Shown here: positions 10,152 through 22,700 of the stretch, piece after piece | Position numbering within the stretch: position 1 is the first letter of the stretch | Layout of the letters: every line of letters starts with the position of its first letter | The notes under the pieces: model-generated | Database searches by the model: none | The model's input: only the letters and a program-made list of their open reading frames with translations | Told to the model about the DNA's origin: nothing | Translations under genes and position numbers: made by a program | Source: Amorphophallus konjac | Lineage: Eukaryota; Streptophyta; Magnoliopsida; Alismatales; Araceae | DNA length: 64,000 bases | Assembly (NCBI GenBank): GCA_022559845.1 | Contig: CM040129.1 | Span: forward strand, 496,001-560,000 | Direction: 5' to 3'

Positions 10152-10444
10152 CCACTTTGATTGGGGGTTATCCTCCATTTAACACGAGGATAACCCCCCA
10201 ATTTATCTCTTTTTTTAGTTTGACAGGTCAGAAAAGTTAATCGGGTCAAAGCTGAGGAATAACTCTCATTTAACCAGGATTGCTTGTTTCATCCCAAGAG
10301 GCAAGAGGTGGGATAGAGTTAATCTTTGTTTGTCTTGAAAGGATAACTCATTGACTATCAAAGTAAATGAGATTAAATTTCGTGACGAAATTAATCTAAG
10401 AGGGATAACCCTTATTTTGTCTCTCTCTCTGTCAAAGAGGGGCA
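10152..10444. mobile_element. MITE-like element with 9 bp target duplication
   Basis: TTGAGACTC occurs at 10143-10151 and 10445-10453. The ends between are imperfect inverted repeats: left CCACTTTGATTGGGG, right (complement) TGCCCCTCTTTGACAG. A further perfect 13 bp inverted repeat (10163-10175 and 10186-10198, GGGGGTTATCCTC) lies near the left end. A 9 bp duplication would fit Mutator-like elements. No transposase is present. Confidence 0.5.
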
Positions 10445-10453
10445 TTGAGACTC

Positions 10454-12196
10454 ACTTGAACTGAAGAAGTCTTTTGTCCGTGAAGAATTACATGATTTGG
10501 ATGCTTTTATTTCTGTTGTGCTAATGTCCTGCGGCTTTTGTAAAGTCTCGTAAGTGGGCCTACACTGTCTCGTATGAAGCCTTCCACGGAGGTTATCAAT
10601 AAATTCCTTAGGAGAAATGACTAAATGTCTCGGGCCCTTAGCAAAACTCTAAGGTCGCAAGTCTCAGACTCGATCCGCACTTGCATAATGGAATGGACTG
10701 TCTCACCTCTATGTCAGTGCCCAACTATGTCATACCTCTCGGCTAGTGTCAAATTGGACCACGTCCCTGCAACTATGCCACACCTCTAAGTCAGCACCGG
10801 AATGCGTTCAAACTTACCCTCACAAACTCGGAGTCTATATCACCACTAGTGTCAAACTTAGAGTGGTCTTCAAACCTCGTATCCATCTATGTTGTTGTAC
10901 CGCTGCTACCAGGCTCAATGGCTGCATCTCGGGATGGTCCGCCTCCGACGGCACGGCCCCCTGATCATTAATTCTTTCTTTTCGACGATCAAATAAGGTT
11001 GTTTTAATTACGTCCGATGTAAACTAACATCGACGGCAGTTGGTAGAGAAGTGTCCTGCACTTAACCCTATATTGTCTAATACATCTAAACCCATGAAAT
11101 TAACATTGCACACGCTATCCAAACAGCTGTAAACGTGCACCCATACACCAACAACCCCTACGTCATCCGAAACAGATTGGCACGCCCCCAAGGACATGAA
11201 AATACAAAAAAAGAAAGTTTACTTCCACGTGTTCAAACACTAATCATCTTATGATTATTATTTTATTGGGCTTTTAAGGTACGGTAACCACCGAGCAACA
11301 CTCCGTGACCCTAGAAGATAAAGAGGTCTATTAAATCACTCTGAAACCCTTCTGCTTATAGTTACTGTGCAGTTATAATCCTTCATAAATACACGGTGCC
11401 GTTGGTCACAATTAATGGTATGGTCATACTGTCAAACTCTTCTTAATTACGACATGATGAACTTCGTACTCTAAGTCTCAATGAAAATTTTTTTTTCTAC
11501 AGAACTGTCTTTCTTTGCCAAGGATTTAACTGAGTATAGTTCACATGACATTCTCTCTAATGTTATATCTGAAAGTGAATGATCTGTTGTTGTCATTCAA
11601 TCACCCTTGTATGTATTCCGTTGTATCCAAATACTTAAGTATCCAGAACCTATGACTAAAGTCTTTTTGTCAGGAATCAAAATACATAAGTACTCATGCA
11701 AGGTATTCTTAGTGACCTATGTACAAGGACTAACTATGCTACTGTGACTGAATAATCTCTTGGTTGATAGATATAATTACTATTTAGAGATTCATAATCA
11801 GACCAGTTTAGTGAATCATATTCTTGTAATGGGCACCTGCACAAATATCTTAGTGTCTCTACACCAGTGACTATAAGATCAGTCACCCTCGTCATATGAG
11901 AGGATATCATGTGCACTAATCTATCCGGATTCCTTGATGTCCCGTCTCAAAAGTCCTATGACTAGGAATGTTTAGAACACATGCATCTGGAAGGTTGATC
12001 ACACTATCATAATCTCATTATGATCTAGCCTTCGTCACACGCTTTCAAGGACTTCGTCATACTACGCGGCACTACGCATTATAATAAATGGGATATAATG
12101 AAGAAAATGTCATGTAAATTATTAATGTAAATGAAAATATATAAGAAATGGTGCCATCACTTAACGAGTGATTGGCTTGCAGGGCATACACTAGAA
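10454..12196. other. intergenic, no gene seen
   Basis: Only short open frames without recognisable domains. Parts (about 11500-12060) read like decayed LTR or LINE sequence, but I could not match them to a family. Confidence 0.4.
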
Positions 12197-12700
12197 ATGT
12201 AAATGGATCGAGTTCGGCTCGGGTAAACCAATACTATACCCTATATGTGAAAATTTTATAAATATCATACTCAGATAGTACCTTATTATTTTCGCGGATA
12301 TGGATACGGGTATATCCGTCACGGGTATGAATATATCCGCGGATATCCATATCTGTCTATAAATCATGAGTCCACGTCTACATCCAAGAGAAGGTGGGAT
12401 TTTCTTACCAAAGTAATTTTTTATGTTTTATAAAAATGTCTTTACAATTTTAGCAAGAAGATGAAACTCATAAATCAATAAGAAGGACAACGGGTTGAGT
12501 TTATGTCAAAATCATAAGCCTAACATGCACAATGAGTTATTAAGAACGGGTTCGGATCGGGTATGGATTCGGGTGCATTAAATCCAGATCCTATCCAAAT
12601 ATGTAACGAGTATTTTTAACGTATTCGAACCCGAATCTATATCTATTTATTCGGATATTATCCGACCAATCACGGGTCAGGTGATACGGGTTGATGGTTT
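12197..12700. repeat. interspersed repeat R1, copy A
   Basis: It begins GTAAATGGATCGAGTTC and carries GTGAAAATTTTATAAATATCA, then a run of ATCCGCGGATAT / ACGGGTA palindromic words (12290-12355), TTATGTTTTATAAAAA, and GTTCGGATCGGGTATGG. Copy B (13541-14030) follows the same order in the same orientation. No transposase or target duplication seen. Confidence 0.75.
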
Positions 12701-12704
12701 AACT

Positions 12705-12950
12705 TGAGAGAAACTATGATCGAGCTTCTAAGTGATTTTGCCGGAAGGGAAGTTGTAATCGGATGTCTAAGTGGCTTTGCTCGAAAGAAAACTATATATC
12801 AACCGAGTACCTTTGGTGCCTTGGCTCAAGAAAACTATGATCGGACACCCAGTGACGTTCGTCGAAGGAAAGCTATAATCAGACACCTAAGTGACTTTGT
12901 CCGAAGGAAAATTATGCCACCCCGATCGTCTCGGTGGCTTAGTTTGCCGG
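12705..12950. repeat. minisatellite, about six diverged units of 38-43 bp
   Basis: The phrase GAAACTATGATCGGACACCT..AGTGACTTTGTCCGAAGG recurs in varied form. The array gives an apparent open frame of 108 codons (12704-13030) only because the unit lacks stops. It is not a gene by any motif. Confidence 0.7.
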
Positions 12951-13540
12951 AACATTTCGCTCTAACGCTTGATGGGCTTGGCCAGAGGAGATCGTATGGG
13001 CTTTGCCAGAGGAGATACGATCTGACATGAGTGCCTGGATAGCTTTGGGTCGGGGAAGGATTTGCTCTGATGCCCGATGGACTATGGCCAAGAGGAGATA
13101 CAGATTTCACAATAGAATAAACGTAAAATTCATTTCTAACAACATGACACTTGAAATTTCTTCACCTCTCACTATTTAATTAATAGTATTTAAATTGTTA
13201 TGGAACAAAATTGGAAAATATAAAGACCCACATAAAATTGTTAATTGAATCACGTACAATTTTTTCCCTTTGTTTCGACGTGTAAAACATCGCAAGATAT
13301 TATATTTACGTGACACATGAGATATGCTATTTTATGATATTTTGCAATGACTTCCGTCTAGTCAAGTCGAATAGCCCCCCCCGTAATGTTAGCCCATCTT
13401 GAAACTTACCCCCACACTTTGACTCTTTGCAATGATGAGGTCCGACACGCAGAAGCATCCCTTACATTTCCTCACGCGGGTGCAGTGCACCACGGCGCAT
13501 AAGAACTTCTTTCAAAGAGGTTGGGGGGAGACACGGAGAG

Positions 13541-14030
13541 ACGTAAATGGATCAGGTTCAACTCAGATATATCAATATCATATCTTATTCGTGAAAATTT
13601 TATAAATATCACATCCGGATAGTACCCTATTATTTTCACGGGTATAGATACATGTATATCCGTCACGGGTACGGACATCCGTATCCGTTTATAAAGCACG
13701 AGTACGCATTCACGTCTAAGAAAAATGTGAGATTTACGAGAATTAGACGAATATGAATTCGGCCAGTTCTTTTCTTTCTAAAATAATTTTTATGTTTTAT
13801 AAAAACGTCCTTACAATCTTAATAAGAAGTCCAAACTCACAGACTCAACGAGACGGATAACGGGTTAAGTTCATGTCAAAATCATATGTCTAACGTGCAC
13901 GATAAATTATTAAGACTGAGTTCGGATCGGATATGGGTTCGGGTGTACTAAATCTATACCATATCTGAATATGAAATAGATATTTAAATATTATTCGATA
14001 CATCATAAGTCAGGTGACACGAATAATTAA
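13541..14030. repeat. interspersed repeat R1, copy B
   Basis: Diverged direct-orientation partner of 12197-12700, with an extra segment of about 45 bp near 13740-13785. Confidence 0.75.
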
Positions 14031-14778
14031 ATTTACGAATATTTTTGACTGTCTTTATAGACGCGTTGCATACTCTGACTACTCACGTGACCTTCCTTCC
14101 CGCTTCGCACGGCCCACGGGGTTACCTCGTATCTTTTGGCACGGCAAGATGCACGCCCCCCACAATTATTATTATGGGAGCAGTCGGTGTCGCCGTTCTG
14201 CAGTGAGCAAGTGGTACTTTCAAGACTTCACCTCGCAGGTCTCCACAGATTTATCTGCAGGAGGGATGGCAGGCCAAGTTGGATACTCAACTCATCGTCA
14301 CTGAACAGACACGGAGTCCAAGGTGTTCCTCCTCCTCCTCTTCTTCCTCTTCTTCTTCTTCTCTCCCAGCTGGATCTCCTCTTCCCGTTCTTCTCCCCCT
14401 TCAACTGCTAGTTTTTCTTTCTTTTTTTTCCCACAAATAATTAATTATGTTCATGTTGGCTTCCATGCCAACCCTTTTTTGCGCAGAGCTGCTCATCGCA
14501 GACCAGTTATTTCCGACCTGGAGAGAAACTTTGGCAGAAGAGATGCTACCGGGGTACTTCAATCAAAAGAACTCAGTGATTGGATAGGACTAACTGGCAG
14601 ACCAATTGTTATTTCTTCCCTTTTTTTTTCTCACCTTTCGAAAGAAGATTTATTACATGCAAGATTTGATACGATACGTCACATATTAGATAATACTAGA
14701 TAATGATTAACACGATCGATATATGATACGTAATCGATACGATCGATACATGACACGTAACCCGTACGTTATTCATGT

Positions 14779-14986
14779 TCTTTTAAATATTATATATTTT
14801 AATTTATGTCAAAAAAGATTTTATAAATAGTTTGGTTATAAATTTTTCATTGAAGTGTGAGATCTTTGGTTCGAATCGCACCGGAAGCATGGTTTCTTAT
14901 TTATTTTTATTTTTATTTAAAAATCATATGATTAAAATCTAACATTACCTAACCAACTAAGTTAAGATTTTTTTGAATAATTTTAC

Positions 14987-15022
<36 letters not shown>

Positions 15023-15177
15023 TCTCTTTTACGTCAGCATGCAACGGTATCAAATCGTACCGTATCAATAAAAGATCGATATAATTAATACGACCGGTCC
15101 GTCAAATTCTGATTACATACACGTCATTGTGACCTCGGTGTCGGGGTTGAGGGGTGTATTGTATATTTGTATTGAAT
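14779..15177 (+). repeat. tandem duplication, unit 1 (about 399 bp)
   Basis: Shares its whole order with 15178-15531: AAGATTTTATAARTAGTTTGGTTA, a GGTTCGAATC box (14868-14877), ATTTTTTTGAATAATTTTAC, ATCGATA words, then TTGTATATTTGTATTGAATC at the end. A (TA)n run at about 14991-15018 makes this unit longer. The GTTCGAATC box and preceding text resemble the T-arm half of a tRNA gene. Confidence 0.85.
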
Positions 15178-15531
15178 CCTTTTAACTATTATATGTTTTA
15201 TTTTAGGTCGGAAAGATTTTATAAGTAGTTTGGTTAGAAACTTTTCATTGAAGTGTGAGGTCTTTGGTTTGAATCGCACAAGATGCATGATTTTCTATTT
15301 AGTTTTATTTAAAAATCGTACGATTAAAATTGAACATCAACTAACCAACTGAGTTAAGATTTTTTTGAATAATTTTACTTATAATATACATATATCAAAT
15401 GTAATCTTTTACGTCGGCATATTATAACGGTATCAAATTGTATCGTATCGATAAAAGATCGATACGATCGACACATCGTTATGACCTCGGCGCCGGGGCC
15501 GAGGGGTGTATTGTATATTTGTATTGAATCC
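15178..15531 (+). repeat. tandem duplication, unit 2 (about 354 bp)
   Basis: Second copy, adjoining unit 1 directly, with GGTTTGAATC at 15266-15275 and a shorter TA run. Substitutions throughout show the duplication is not recent. Confidence 0.85.
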
Positions 15532-16855
15532 TTGGTGCTCTGTCATATGGGCCATTCATGAGGTGATGATCAGACAGATTGGGTGGGTGGGGCCCAAGTT
15601 GACCGCTCATTTGGTGCTTCCATGGGATGAATGGATGATTGAACATGCAAGGCTGGGTTGTATCATTTCAATCCACGGTTGCTAGCTGCTGTTTTGGTGC
15701 AATTTTGCCGAGTGGGGACTCAAACGCAAAAAAAAAAAAGAAAAACCTTTGAAAGTAAGAATTAAGATTTTTAGATATCACCTCCATCAATTCATTTATT
15801 GTATTTAAGGATTTAAAAGATTTGATGAGTTTATTTTCTATCTATTGCAAATCTGTGCTAAGCAACAGTCATGTAGAGAGACGAGATGACAACTCCGTAC
15901 AGACAGACAGAATACGCTGATCAGCTTAGGCTATTGGGCCCCCTTGTTTTCCACCCCCCCTTCCTTACACTACAGTTCCAGTGTTGGGCCCTCAAAGGGG
16001 CCCCAGATAAACAGATCCGGAATACTCCCGGCAGCCCAGAAAAGGTTTAAGACAGAAAGATACATTATCCTTTATAGGGCAGAAATAGCCGTGACAAATA
16101 ATAAACATGTACTAAGTGACACCACACCCCCTAACATATTATAATTTAAGATCTAAGCAATATCTATAACCCTTATGGCATATATTTAATTAAGAAAAAT
16201 CCCATCCCATCCCATCCCATTAGTTTATTTGCTTATGAACCCATGGAATCTCTTTCTAGTTCTAAAATGAGCTCCTCCCAATTAGCATGCAATTTAAAAT
16301 AAACAGATCTTAGAGACCCACTATGGGTGGGTGGGAGGCCAAAAATGGCCTGCCCCAAACCGCACTCCCCCCCCCTAAAAAAGGGGAAATTATCATATAA
16401 TTTTAAAATCTTTAAATATTATCTCTATATCTTTATCTTGCTATTTCTGCATAAAAATCATTGTTAGAGGTGAATTTATAAAAAAATTAATTCTAAAAAT
16501 GTATTAACAGACATATCACCTAGTTAATTCAAATAGTATATAAATGTCATTTAAGCGCGAGTTTTTTACAATTTATTGGTAAAAAGAAGTGACATGTATA
16601 CAAATAAATATAACATTTTTATACAATTCAGATTTACGCGGTGATATACTTACTAATATATTTTTAGGAATGATTTTTTTGTAAATTAATCTCTAAGACT
16701 CTAACAATTGTTTTCATGCAATAAACCCCTTTACCTTTATAAAATTTACTCTAAATGTCCCTCAAATCTTTATGACGGATGTCTCGTGCTCCTATCGTCA
16801 ACGGCACCTCACGATTGTTAACCTCATGTGAGTTAAAAGGGAGAAACGATTGGCC

Positions 16856-16889
<34 letters not shown>

Positions 16890-18159
16890 AGATATTGTGC
16901 CCCCCTGTCGACGCCTCTTCACTTCCGCAAACCTCGCCCCCATCCCGATCTCCCCCTCTCTGCCTCCATCAACCCCCACCTCTAGGGCTTCTAACCTGAA
17001 TTAATTTGGGAAATGGGTCTTCAAACTGCCTTCATGATTATCTCTCGTGGCTTTTTGAGTTGGACTGTATTTGCACTTCAATATATTAATATGCAGGTTG
17101 AAGGATTTTATGCATATGACATAATGGCTAGTCATATTGAGTTGGACTGATCTTGTCTTTCTTAGACTGCATTTCTAATCTTTGTGTGACTTAATTGAAT
17201 TTGATCTGCACTACATGTCTTAGATTACATCTGAATTTTCATGAAAGGTTGCGCATTGAATTGGCTGGATGCATATGAACCAAAACTCATAATTCTGAGA
17301 TAACTCACAGAATGTGATCCCGTAAGTATGACAACTCAGTTTAGTAGATTTGAAGGGTATTGGGATAAATCAATGGAGGTAGGTATATGAGATTAATATT
17401 TAAACATTTTACGGGTATACAAATAAATCCCCCCCCCCCCTAAAAAAACAAAACTATAGCGACTATTTTTTAAAGTATAATTTTCTTATGCCGAGATAAA
17501 AAATAAATGAAAATAAGAGTAGGTAAAAATCTTTTTAGGTCAAAATGGAGAAAACCACGTGGAGACCTAGTTGGGGGGTGGGGTGCGACACTAACTACGG
17601 GGGGAGATGGGGGAAGTGGAGACGGACCGACGGTGTTGCAGGACGGCAGTGTGCAGTGTCACGGCAGCAGCGTGTGCGTCCCCCGCCGTGTCCGTGTGCC
17701 GCTGCTGCTGCAACCCCTCACGTCTCTCTCTCTCTCTCTGTCCCATCAATACGAAGTGTGCTTCTCCCTTGTCCTTACACCTTTTCCAACGTCCCCGAAA
17801 TAGCAAACCAGGGAAGGGAAGACCCACACGGAGGAAAGAAAGAAGGGGCACCGCATGACAACACCCACCCACCCACCCACCTCACGGTGGAAAAAAATGG
17901 TGGATTGGGCATTCCAATATCTCTCTCTCACTCTCTCTCTAAGGTACGTAGAAATATCGTCGTCTCTCCTTGTGAGGATGCATCATCCTGGTAAGAACTA
18001 GAAGAGTTAGAATGACCACCATGTGTGTTCATAGAGGAGGAAGCGAGGATGGTGACAGGAGAGCAAAGATCATAATCTCATTATGATGACGTAGTGGACA
18101 TTGTTATTAGATTAACACAGGGCATGCGACAAACAAAGCATGGACTGCTACAGTGGGAG
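15532..18159. other. intergenic, no gene seen
   Basis: Contains (CCCAT)n near 16198-16221, (CT)n at about 16858-16886 and shorter CT runs near 17725 and 17925. Open frames here (such as 17545-17994) are low-complexity and have no recognisable domain. Confidence 0.5.
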
Positions 18160-18170
18160 GGCGGAGAGAG

Positions 18171-18540
18171 AGAGAATGTAGCTGATAAGAACTATGCCAC
18201 AGCAGTCAGCAAAGGTGTGTTTAGAGAGAGAATGAAACAAAAAATAATAGGAGGGAGAGATTGATAGATAGATAGAGAGAACGGGGCTGCCTCTTGTTTG
18301 ACACCCTCACCAAAGATGATGTAGCAAAAACTATTAGCTTAATAGCGGCATGGAACAGGAGAGAGATGTCTGATAAGAACTATTAGACCGATAAAGTAGT
18401 GTTTAGAGAGTGAAATGACAAAAACAGTGAAAGAGAGAGAATGGGCTGCCAATTGTTTGTTTGAGACCTGAGAGGGCACATCACCCCATCAAAGATAATG
18501 TAGCAAAAACTACTAGTTTAATAAAAAGTAGAGAGAGAGA
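18171..18540. repeat. imperfect tandem duplication upstream of the bHLH gene
   Basis: Two units of about 185 bp (18171-18355 and 18360-18540) share CTGATAAGAACTAT, GTGTTTAGAGAG, GGGCTGCC, CACC..ATCAAAGAT and ATGTAGCAAAAACTA. They are rich in GAGA words. The position fits the promoter of the downstream gene; any regulatory role is inference. Confidence 0.6.
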
Positions 18541-19061
18541 GAAGAGATTTGTGTATGGATGTATTGTACTTCCCAACTTGCACGATGCCTCTGAGTGGCC
18601 ATTTTTTTTAAATAAAAAATAGAGACTGTCACACCAGCATGATTTTTAATCATTTACATGGAGTTAACATCAGAATAATGTTGGCAGCATTGCAGCGATG
18701 AACAAAGGAGGCAGGATTTCGGGCCTTTAACCCCACCTTGCTTTCTCTCACCTCCCCCCTCCCACCCACCCACCCACCAACCCTCACATTTGCTGCGCTG
18801 CTGCTACCATCGCCACCTCTGCTTCAGAGACTCCAGTGTCTGCGAGGGGTTCTTCTGAGACCACCTTCTTCTTCTGACGCTTCCGGAGCTCCACATTGAG
18901 AGATTGTGGAAAACGGCAGGGAAGACGAAGGGAAGAACCGGAAAGAACGGCATCTAAAATTAAAGAAAAGGGTAGAAGGGGAAGAACAAGAAGACTAGTC
19001 TATCGAATGGTTGCTTGCTGCAGAAATGGTAGCTGACATATTCGAGTAAGAGGGGGCACAG

Positions 19062-19102
19062 AGGAGGAGGAAGAAGAAGAAGAAGAAGAAGAAGAAGAAG
19101 AG
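19062..19102 (+). repeat. (AAG)n microsatellite in the bHLH upstream region
   Basis: About 13 AAG/GAAGA units, 270 bp upstream of the start codon. It probably lies in the leader or the proximal promoter. Confidence 0.9.
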
Positions 19103-19366
19103 AGTAGGGAGGAAGGAAAAAAACGATCTTTCTCCTTTCTCTTAACGCACTCTCGCTTCAAGGTTCTCCGCTTTGATGCGTAGTCTCTCCAGTGGTGCGT
19201 AGTTGCCGAAACGGGAGCTGAGGAAGTAAAGCGAGAGAGGTGACAGAGGAGGAAGAAGAGGAAACACAAGAACGAGAAGTGAGGAGTAAAAACAAGGAAA
19301 AAAATCGAGTCTATCCCCTTTCTCTTAGCTCACCTTCTCTTCAAAGCTGTTAGCTTTGATGCGTAT
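19103..19366 (+). repeat. duplicated leader segment ending at the start codon
   Basis: About 80 bp (19103-19182: CCTTTCTCTTAACGCACTCT, TTCAAGG, CTTTGATGCGTA) recurs diverged at 19277-19366, ending just before the ATG. The second copy supplies the sequence around the start codon. Confidence 0.6.
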
Positions 19367-19368
19367 CC

Positions 19369-19704
19369 ATGATGGACGAGACCAACATCACCAGCGCCAG
19401 CAGCACCAGCCAGATCTCGTCCCTACTGCTGGGCCACCTGCTCTCCTCCACCACCTCCACCTCCTGTGTTCCCACTTCAGCATCATCTTCTTCTTCCCCC
19501 TTTCAAGGTGTTCTACGTCACCACTGGGGAAGGCAGATGCCCTTCTCCTCCTACGCCGGACCCCCGCACCAGGCTGCGGTGCCGACAGAGGGCGATGCAA
19601 CAGCGGTGTCGCTGGGGTTTGATCCGGCCGCTCTCCTTCAGAGTGGGGAGACGAGAGGGCCTCCGGCGGTCGATCTGGACCCCTCCTACGACGGGGAGAG
19701 TGAG
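19369..19704 (+). CDS. SPT: SPT-like exon 1
   Basis: 112 codons; Ser/Thr-rich start, SQISSLLLGHLL, then DLDPSYDGESE. Donor GTGGGT at 19705, phase 0. Confidence 0.82.
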
Positions 19705-22700
19705 GTGGGTGGCTACTGCCAGCAATTATGCTTGCCCAGTTGAGTAAAACGTGGAAATGATCTGGTGGAACAGGTCTGTGTTGATGGTCTGTCTGGTTTC
19801 TGTGATTTGCAGGAGGGCGCCGAGGTGTCCGAGGAGCGGCCGAAGCCACCAGCTCCGCGCTCCGGCTCCAAGCGGAGCCGGGCGGCCGAAGTCCACAACT
19901 TGTCTGAGAAGGTGCCTTTCTCGGCCGTGCTGTGATGTTTTCCTTCTCTCTCTCCCCCTCTCTCTCTTTGATTCTGAAGTGGCCTGCAAGCCCTTTGCAA
20001 TCTTTGTGTGTTCTCAAGTCGCATAACCTTTTCTTCTTTTTTATGGTTTTGGATTGAAGAGGAGAAGAAGTAGAATCAATGAGAAGATGAAGGCATTGCA
20101 GAATCTGATTCCCAACTCCAACAAGGTTAGTGACTCACCATCTAAAATTTTCTCAATCTTTGTTTGCTATTTATTGATATATGTGTCTGTTGGTAGACGG
20201 ATAAGGCATCTATGCTCGACGAGGCAATTGAGTATCTGAAGCAGCTTCAGCTCCAAGTGCAAGTGAGTTCCCCTTCCACTTACCATCATGAAACCAGAGC
20301 TTCCTCTCTGTCATGGCTTGCATTTTTCCTTTCCAGTAAAAAATGGTGTAACATATGAATAACTTCGCAGATTTGTTTGGTTGGGACTAAAAAACAATTT
20401 TGATTGTATAGATTGTATTTTGGTTTGAGATTTTTGCCCTTGCTGACCTTTAATAAGGAGAGGATAAGATTTGACTTCACTATTCTTGGCACTCATCATG
20501 TGGAAATGCATAGACTCCTTTGAACTTGAATGCGGTACGAAGGGAAGTTTTATGAAGTTGGTCTGCTCGCAGAAATCCGGACTTATCTGTGTTGTGCACA
20601 TGAAACTAGCCCGAGCTTTCCATTATCTGGGTGGATCTTCTTTCTTGTTTTCTTTTTGCTTGGCTTGCATTTGGAGCATAACTCTCATCGGTGAGGGGAG
20701 CAGAAAAGTGCATGAACTTTGAGTATCATTAGTTTCCGCACAACAAATAGGCATAGATGCTGGAGTTGTCATTTTGGGTTCCTCATGGATGCCGTTCCTT
20801 ATGGTGGTGTACATCCAGTAATGAAGCAGGGACTAGGCTTTCTTCTTGGAACCAGTCAATTCAATCCAGCTGAAATGCTTTTGCCATTATAAAATTCTTT
20901 GACATAATCCATTTGACACTACATGCTCATACCTTCTTTATTTATTTATTCTCTCTTAGCTGATCTTTTGCCACCCTTTTGCATAGTATGCTTTTGCCCT
21001 TATTACTGCATCTAGCACTCAACGCTTCACAGATTGAATGGGATTGCTGGAACTCTTGTGCTTGAATTTCAACCATGCTGCTTTGCCTATCATCAAATGT
21101 TGAGAAAGAAAAATGTTTGTTCGTTTTGTGGTGGTGTTTATTTGAGGTGCAAGTAAAGGTTGAATATGTTCCATTAGATATTAAAATGAAAATTTCACAG
21201 TATGAAGGGTTCTTTTTTCATAAGTTTGGGGTGGCCATAGCCCCAGCTTCCGCTAATCTGTTTCTGCCATCAGATTTAAGTAGATCACTCCCCTGTATGA
21301 TATTTTCCATCCTTAAACCCTTATTCATCTGAGAATGCATGATCACTATTTTATGTCCAGGGAAAAAGACAGTAAGACTGGCTAGCTATATATTAATGCC
21401 TCTTGGGGTCTCAATATTAATCTTTTTGTGTACCAGAAAATCATGCAGCTAATTGATGTATCTCTTCAATGCCCCCCTTAAAAAAGTGTTATATATACCT
21501 TTCTTTCAATACATGCTTTTGTGGTGCAACCAACTTCTTGAAGAAAAATGTTACCTATGTCTATGTACATCAGAAGTATCCAACTTATTGCTTTTCTCAG
21601 TTACCAAAATTGAATCAACAGGTCAATAAAATTTCCACTTTCCAAAAAAAAGAGGTCAATCAGATTTCTTCTTTCTTGCTTTTTACCTCACATCTAGTGT
21701 CATCTGTTTATTTCTTCAAGATGCCTAATGTAAATAGGGAATAATCTAGAGTACAAATTTTTTAAGAAACACATTCAAGATTTTATAAAGCAACAACATT
21801 CAAGTAACTTTACGAAGATTCCCCTTAGTTGCTCTAATGGTTTTTTTCCTGTTATGGGAGGGAAGCTTATGATTCCTTCAAAAGAGATGCCAACCCCTCA
21901 TTTTGGCAAAGGAAGAGCATCGAGGAGCTTGTACTTTGAATGATGTGGTTACATAATTGATGTTGCCGAATACTTGTATTTCACATACTGTTCCATAATC
22001 ATTTCTTGCCCTTCTTTGGTTCCTACTTTTTGATGAACATGACAGTTGCAAGAGTGATTTTATCTATCTTTAAGGAAAGGGAATAAAGGAAAACTCAAGA
22101 CCACATAATCAATATGAGCAGACAAGAATGGAATATGATTGGCGCCTCAAGTCAAGAGAGCCGGTAAGAATAGTGTGGAGAAGTGAGCAGTTAAAGGGCG
22201 TTTTAGACATTTATCAATTTTTCTGTCTTTTAGGAAGTATATTGTAATTTTCTTTTTCTTCTATGGCCACACTCTCTGTGAAGGGTCTTTGTGGACTATT
22301 GTTATTTCTGAGATTAATATAAACAGAGTGAGACTAGTCGGCCTGTCCTGTTGGAACAGGCCGAACCCTCTCTCTCCCTTTCTTGGCCCCTCTCTCTCTT
22401 TGAACCGATCTCTTTCTCTTGTTTCTCACATATCATCAGAGCAACTGACCTCAGAGTTCTTCTTCCTCTTCACCGCACCACTTAGAGGTTTTTCTCTGAA
22501 CAAACTGTAGCCTGCCCCTGGTGCTACTGGTCAGGGAGATTGCACTCAAGGGGCTTCATTGGATCCCCTGGTTGCTGCACCATTGGCCTCAGATCCAAGC
22601 GAAAAGCACTGTTCTGTAGGCTGCACCCTTAGGCCCTGTTTGATTGGAGAATAGGTGGATAAGCTAAACCACAGGTAAGGTATTCCATAAAATACACCAA

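Noticed and set aside
12704..13030. 108-codon open frame
   Set aside because: Follows the minisatellite unit; apparent protein repeats only mirror the DNA repeats.
17507..17994. Overlapping open frames of 98-149 codons on both strands
   Set aside because: Low complexity (CT, CCCA, GCN runs) in intergenic DNA; no domain, splice context or match.
19388..20017. 209-codon open frame on the minus strand opposite SPT-like exons 1-2
   Set aside because: It mirrors GC-rich coding sequence, crosses real splice sites, and has only low-complexity Arg/Pro/Ser content.
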